Source: Paraburkholderia dilworthii (GTDB lineage Bacteria > Pseudomonadota > Gammaproteobacteria > Burkholderiales > Burkholderiaceae). Taken from it: DNA of 64,000 nucleotides. The position numbers were made by a program, and so were the translations under genes. The stretch spans positions 124,210 to 188,209 of the forward strand of contig NZ_AWZT01000008.1 in assembly GCF_000472525.1 (NCBI RefSeq), written 5' to 3'. The notes under the pieces were generated by a model, which was not told the origin of the DNA, made no database searches, and was given only the letters and a program-made list of their open reading frames with translations. Below, one piece after another: positions 60,366 through 64,000 of this stretch. The first letter of the stretch is position 1, and each line of letters starts with the position of its first letter.

Positions 60366-62717
60366 TCAGCTGTTCGTGCTCGCGCTGGCACTCGTGTTCG
60401 CCTCCTGGATGGGGCGCCGGCCAGCCATGCCGCAGACGCCGAAACGTTCGAGCAGCGCCGGAATCGCGTCGACCGGAACAGGGCGCGAAAAGAGGAAACC
60501 CTGCGCCTCGATATTGCCGAGCGCTGCGAGCCATGCAATCTGCTCCTCGGTTTCCGTTCCCTCGACCACCACCGTCAGCCCAAGCGAGCGAGCCAGATTG
60601 ACGATCGCGGTGACCATCACGCAAACGCTGCGGTCGCCCGGAATAGCCTGGACGAACGAACGGTCAACCTTCAGCGTATCCACGGAAAAACGGTTGAGAT
60701 ACGACAGCGACGAATAGCCGGTGCCGAAGTCGTCGAGTGCAATTCGCACGCCGAGGCGCTTGAGCGCAAAGATTTTCTCGGAGACGAGGTCCGGGTATTC
60801 CATCATCGCCGTTTCGGTGATTTCGAGTTCCAGACGGCGCGCGGAAATACCGCTTTCCTCGATCGCGTGCGACACGGTTCCATACAGATCGCCGCGCCAG
60901 AATTGCACGGCTGAAATATTCACCGCGAGCGACAGCGTGTCGTAGCCTTGCTGTTGCCAGATCGCCAGTTGCCGGCACGCGGTCTCGATCACGAAGTCGC
61001 CGATCGGCACGATCAGGCCCGTCGACTCCGCGACCGGGATGAATTCGTTGGCCGGAATCAGACCGTGCTGCGGATGATTCCAGCGCACCAGCGCCTCGAA
61101 ACCGGTGATGCAGCGGCGCGTGAGATCGATCTTCGGCTGGTAGGCGAGAAAGAGTTGCCCCTCGGCGAGCGCGACGCGCAACTGCTGCTCCCACTTCATC
61201 AGATGGTCGGCGCGATGCGACAGTTGCGGCGAATAGAACTGGTAGCAGTTCTTGCCTGCATCTTTCGCGCTGTACATTGCGAGGTCCGCTTTTTTCAGCA
61301 GATCGATCTCGCTCTCGTTGGCCACCGAATGGAGCGCGATGCCGATGCTCGCATGCAGCACGAACGAACTGCCGCGCACTTCGAACGGTTTCGCGAAGGC
61401 TTCCGCCGCCGCTTCGGCGAGCGCCACGGCGCGCTTCTCGACGTCTTCGCCCTTGATCACCACGACGAACTCGTCGCCGCCGATGCGGCTCAACGTGCCG
61501 TCGTCCGCGACCGCGGTGGCGAGCCGCGAGGCCGTCATTTGCAGCACGATGTCGCCGGCATTGTGACCGAGCGTGTCGTTGACTGTCTTGAAGTTGTCGA
61601 GGTCGATAAACAGAATCGCCAGGCGGCCGAGGTTGGCCGGCTGCGCCACTTCTTGCCGCAGCGTGCGCAGCGTTGCATAGCGATTGCGCAAGCCGGTGAG
61701 CAGATCGTATTCCACCAGATGCGTCATTTCGCGCTCGCGGCCGAGCAGCTTGCCGATCAACCCGGTTGCCACCGCGAAGAAACTCAGCATCGCGAGCGAG
61801 ATGAATCCCGCCATCAGCAGATAGACGTTGCGCGTATGGTTGTAGTCGGCGAATTCCTCGGCTTGCGACAGACCGACCAGCACGCCGAGCGGATAACCGT
61901 CGATATGCCGGTACGACACGATGCGCGTGACGTTGTCGATCGAATCGACGTAGGTGCCCGAAACGTGTTCCGAGGTCGGATAGGAACCGCTTGCCGAGAA
62001 CGCGCCGTTCGCGTTCACCGTACTGCCGGTGCGCCGAGCGAGAACCGCGCCGTTGTCGGAGATGACTGCGATCACGCCTTCGCGGCCGATCGCGGCGTTG
62101 TTGTAGAAGTCGCTCGTGAAATACGCGGGGTCTTCGGACACCACCACGACGCCTGCGAACGAGCCGTCAGGATGATTCAGGCGCCGCGTCATCTGCAATG
62201 TCCAGTGACCGGACACGCGGCCGAGCACAGGCTTGCTGATATACAACTGGTCGTCGTTTTCGTGTTCGTGGACCTTGAAATGTTCGCGGTCCGACAGATC
62301 GATGCGCTTGGGATTGAGCTCGGCGGTGTTGGCGATCAACTGTCCATGTTCATCGATCAACGACACCTGCACGAGCGTCTCGCTTTGCACGACGCCTTTT
62401 TCGACCGTGCTGCCAAGATCGAAGCGTCCGGGTGTTTTCTCGAACTCGTATTTGACAAACCGGGTGATCTGATCGACCTGGTGGATCGCTTTGATCGTGT
62501 GTTGCTCAAGCGCCGCGGAGAGAATCGCGGCAGATGCCATTGCTTCGCGATAGGTGGCTTCTTTCTCGACAGAAAGACGCGCGAAGATCACGGTCCAAAG
62601 GAGAATCAGCACCAGTACGCCGAGCGCCGGAATCGCGAGCAAAGCACGCCGCCGCGACGCGGCAGGATCGCGGCGACTTCTGGCTTCGCGCTGATCGGAA
62701 AAGCGGGTTTTGCTCAT
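60366..62717 (-). CDS. GGDEF-EAL protein with periplasmic Cache-type sensor
   Basis: The 783-residue c-di-GMP enzyme has a membrane helix at about 27-48, a periplasmic dCache-like sensor (about 55-295: VSLIDEHGQLIANTAELNPK, LQMTRRLNHPDGSFAGVVVV) and a second helix at 297-325. The GGDEF domain has intact GGDEF at 413-417 but no RxxD I-site five residues before it. The EAL domain has EALVRW at 541-546 and LDDFGTGYSSLSYL, with VVEGTET and QGFLFSRPVP. Both signature motifs are intact, so either synthesis or hydrolysis is possible; the EAL loop motif DDFGTGYSS is complete. The start at MSKTRFSDQ was chosen; 47 upstream codons are open but not similar. Confidence 0.9.
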   Translation of the reverse strand: MSKTRFSDQREARSRRDPAASRRRALLAIPALGVLVLILLWTVIFARLSVEKEATYREAMASAAILSAALEQHTIKAIHQVDQITRFVKYEFEKTPGRFDLGSTVEKGVVQSETLVQVSLIDEHGQLIANTAELNPKRIDLSDREHFKVHEHENDDQLYISKPVLGRVSGHWTLQMTRRLNHPDGSFAGVVVVSEDPAYFTSDFYNNAAIGREGVIAVISDNGAVLARRTGSTVNANGAFSASGSYPTSEHVSGTYVDSIDNVTRIVSYRHIDGYPLGVLVGLSQAEEFADYNHTRNVYLLMAGFISLAMLSFFAVATGLIGKLLGREREMTHLVEYDLLTGLRNRYATLRTLRQEVAQPANLGRLAILFIDLDNFKTVNDTLGHNAGDIVLQMTASRLATAVADDGTLSRIGGDEFVVVIKGEDVEKRAVALAEAAAEAFAKPFEVRGSSFVLHASIGIALHSVANESEIDLLKKADLAMYSAKDAGKNCYQFYSPQLSHRADHLMKWEQQLRVALAEGQLFLAYQPKIDLTRRCITGFEALVRWNHPQHGLIPANEFIPVAESTGLIVPIGDFVIETACRQLAIWQQQGYDTLSLAVNISAVQFWRGDLYGTVSHAIEESGISARRLELEITETAMMEYPDLVSEKIFALKRLGVRIALDDFGTGYSSLSYLNRFSVDTLKVDRSFVQAIPGDRSVCVMVTAIVNLARSLGLTVVVEGTETEEQIAWLAALGNIEAQGFLFSRPVPVDAIPALLERFGVCGMAGRRPIQEANTSASASTNS

Positions 62718-63364
62718 CAGGCGGCCCGTACCCAGCTGCCGGCCGGTTGCGAACGCGCGAGCGTCGACTGCGCTGTTTTCATGGGTGGCTGCATGGTGAT
62801 CAAGTTGCCGGAACTGCTGCGCAAGAAGGGGCGTGGCCTGGCGCCTGATCGTTCGCACTTTGTCGGGTACGTTTCGATATTACTTAATGCCACTGGATTA
62901 AGGAAGGGTCCGGGCATCGGGTATACGCTCGCGCGGTCCGTGGCCGTATCGGCCCGGTTTTGCAGCCCGTTTTGCGGCCGGCTTTGCGACCGCCTCCGCT
63001 TCTTGTTTCGTGGTCCGCGTGATGGTTTGCGCGGTGGTTCGCTTCGTGGTCCGCTTTCTGGTCCGTCAGGCGGTAAGTCGCGGCATGCGCGCGACCGTAC
63101 GCTAGTAGTCGTTATATTCGGATGTTCCATCGGGATTCGGCGTTCCGGCATGGCGGCGCTCAGGTGCGTGGTCTTTTCAGGCAGTTTTGTTATGCGAATT
63201 GCATTGTCTCGGCACAGCAAGCGGCTTTTTGTGGTCAAACGTGGCTGAACGTGGCAAACGTGGCTGAACTATGCAGGTCGCGCCCGGCTTGCACAGGACC
63301 GGCTTGCAGCAAGCTTGCTATGGTTCCAGCAGACGCTGCCGGATGTAAGCAAACGACGCGCCGC
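62718..63364. other. Gene-poor gap with short repeats
   Basis: About 650 bases without a supported gene between the GGDEF-EAL and PhzF-like genes. It contains the 12-bp array at 63010-63069 and a second small repeat (AACGTGGCTG, AACGTGGCA, AACGTGGCTG) near 63239-63268. Confidence 0.5.
63010..63069. repeat. Five-unit, 12-bp tandem repeat
   Basis: GTGGTCCGCGTG, ATGGTTTGCGCG, GTGGTTCGCTTC, GTGGTCCGCTTT and CTGGTCCGTCAG follow without gaps. Confidence 0.7.
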
Positions 63365-64000
63365 TCACGGCATGCGGAACGTACCGTCGACAACCGTCAC
63401 TGACGAGCCGCCGATCCACGTCTTGCCGTTCGCGTCGTCGTAGCGCACGGTCACCTGGCCGGCGCGGCCTAACGCAGTGCCCTGGCGCGCGGTGTAATGG
63501 ATGCCGGGCCGCAGATTTTGCGCGCTCAACAGACCCGCGAGCGCTGCATTGGCACTGCCGGTGACAGGGTCTTCGCCGACGCTGAAGCCGCCGCCCATCA
63601 TCAGGCAGCGCACTTCGAACGTGGCGGGGCCGCCGGCATCGTGCGGACCATACACGGCAACACCGTGCGTGCCGACCGAATGCACGATTTCTGCGAGCGC
63701 TGCGGCGTCGGGTGCAAGCGACAGACACTCCCGCGCCGACTTCACGCGCACGACGAGCCAAGGCGCGCCGTTGTCGACGGCGCACGGCGCGGCGCCGAAG
63801 TCTATTACGTCGCTACGCAAGGCCGTAGAAAGCGCAGCGTATTGTCGCTCCGGCAGCGGCGCGATCCGCGCGGGCGGCGCGGCGAAGGCCCACGCGCCGT
63901 GCGCGTCCGCCGCGTTTTCATCGATGGACTGCAATTCGACGAGTCCCACGCCGCATTGCTGGATGAGCTTGCCCGGCCGCTTCGGCTGATAGCCGTTTTC
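63365..64000 (-). CDS. PhzF-family isomerase-like protein (5' end beyond window)
   Basis: The frame is open to the right edge (partial, at least 211 residues), so the N-terminal half with the usual catalytic glutamate is not visible. The visible part has the C-terminal half of the diaminopimelate-epimerase-like fold: ECLSLAPDAAALAEIVHSVG, VRCLMMGGGFSVGEDPVTGS with ANAALAGLL, and late VRYDDANGKTWIGGSSVTVV. The GEDPVTGSANAAL block is diagnostic. PhzF itself acts in phenazine synthesis, but most relatives have unknown isomerase or epimerase roles and no phenazine genes are present here. Confidence 0.85.
   Translation of the reverse strand, partial: ENGYQPKRPGKLIQQCGVGLVELQSIDENAADAHGAWAFAAPPARIAPLPERQYAALSTALRSDVIDFGAAPCAVDNGAPWLVVRVKSARECLSLAPDAAALAEIVHSVGTHGVAVYGPHDAGGPATFEVRCLMMGGGFSVGEDPVTGSANAALAGLLSAQNLRPGIHYTARQGTALGRAGQVTVRYDDANGKTWIGGSSVTVVDGTFRMP

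Noticed and set aside
62534..63248. Long frames antisense to the GGDEF-EAL gene and into the following gap
   Set aside because: Typical antisense shadows of a GC-rich gene; the extension into the gap is repeat-derived.

Overview
The window is GC-rich and gene-dense, and its gene content points to a betaproteobacterium of the Burkholderiaceae, most likely Paraburkholderia or a close relative. This is an inference from the hemY tail, a Burkholderia-type trimeric porin, the nadE-glnB pair, the parE-parC pair, and the coding style. It is chromosomal: it carries single-copy housekeeping genes (ppa, nadE, glnB, parE, parC, otsA, uup) and one tRNA-Arg(CCT). No integrase, transposase, phage module or CRISPR array was seen.

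Layout. 1-3.4 kb: end of hemY, then a decayed stretch with a nonsense-broken small gene, a frameshifted DUF6402 gene (a family found near type VI secretion cargo) and a small two-helix membrane protein. 3.4-6.3 kb: NmrA-like and quinone-oxidoreductase-like enzymes divergent from a LysR regulator. 6.5-10.4 kb: a catabolic-looking MFS/SDR/aldehyde dehydrogenase set. 10.6-17.6 kb: ppa, a FUSC-type membrane protein, a GIY-YIG protein, a GNAT-like protein, nadE and glnB. 17.8-22.9 kb: a porin and a complete basic amino-acid ABC importer (two permeases, ATPase, binding protein). 23.3-27.1 kb: pirin, then a Spy/CpxP-like periplasmic protein divergent from an OmpR/EnvZ-type two-component pair, with repeated GTAAC boxes between them. 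27.3-33.4 kb: a small unassigned protein, a diguanylate cyclase, and a fused-permease ABC transporter with its ATPase.

33.5-47 kb holds the most interesting content. There are tandem paralogous lipoproteins and a receiver-less sigma-54 activator divergent from a DUF883 gene. A second, receiver-bearing sigma-54 activator follows, then small stress-type proteins and otsA. Good GG-N10-GC (sigma-54) promoters lie upstream of the DUF883 gene, a proline-rich protein, otsA and, further along, a CsbD gene. Together they look like a sigma-54-driven envelope/osmotic stress locus. A Dcm-type methyltransferase with its Vsr repair nuclease, and an orphan rho-independent terminator that suggests a small RNA, sit in the same stretch.

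47-64 kb: GST, acyltransferase, tRNA-Arg, rubredoxin, a DUF4399 protein, Uup-type ABC-F ATPase, topoisomerase IV (parE, parC), a CopD-like membrane protein, a chromate transporter, a GGDEF-EAL protein and a PhzF-like protein cut by the right edge.

Many intergenic gaps carry degenerate tandem arrays with 10-13 bp periods. The clearest is twelve 13-bp units at 27131-27286. Coordinates of starts were adjusted using visible Shine-Dalgarno sequences where the longest frame was implausible. No database search was possible, so family names rest on recognised motifs.
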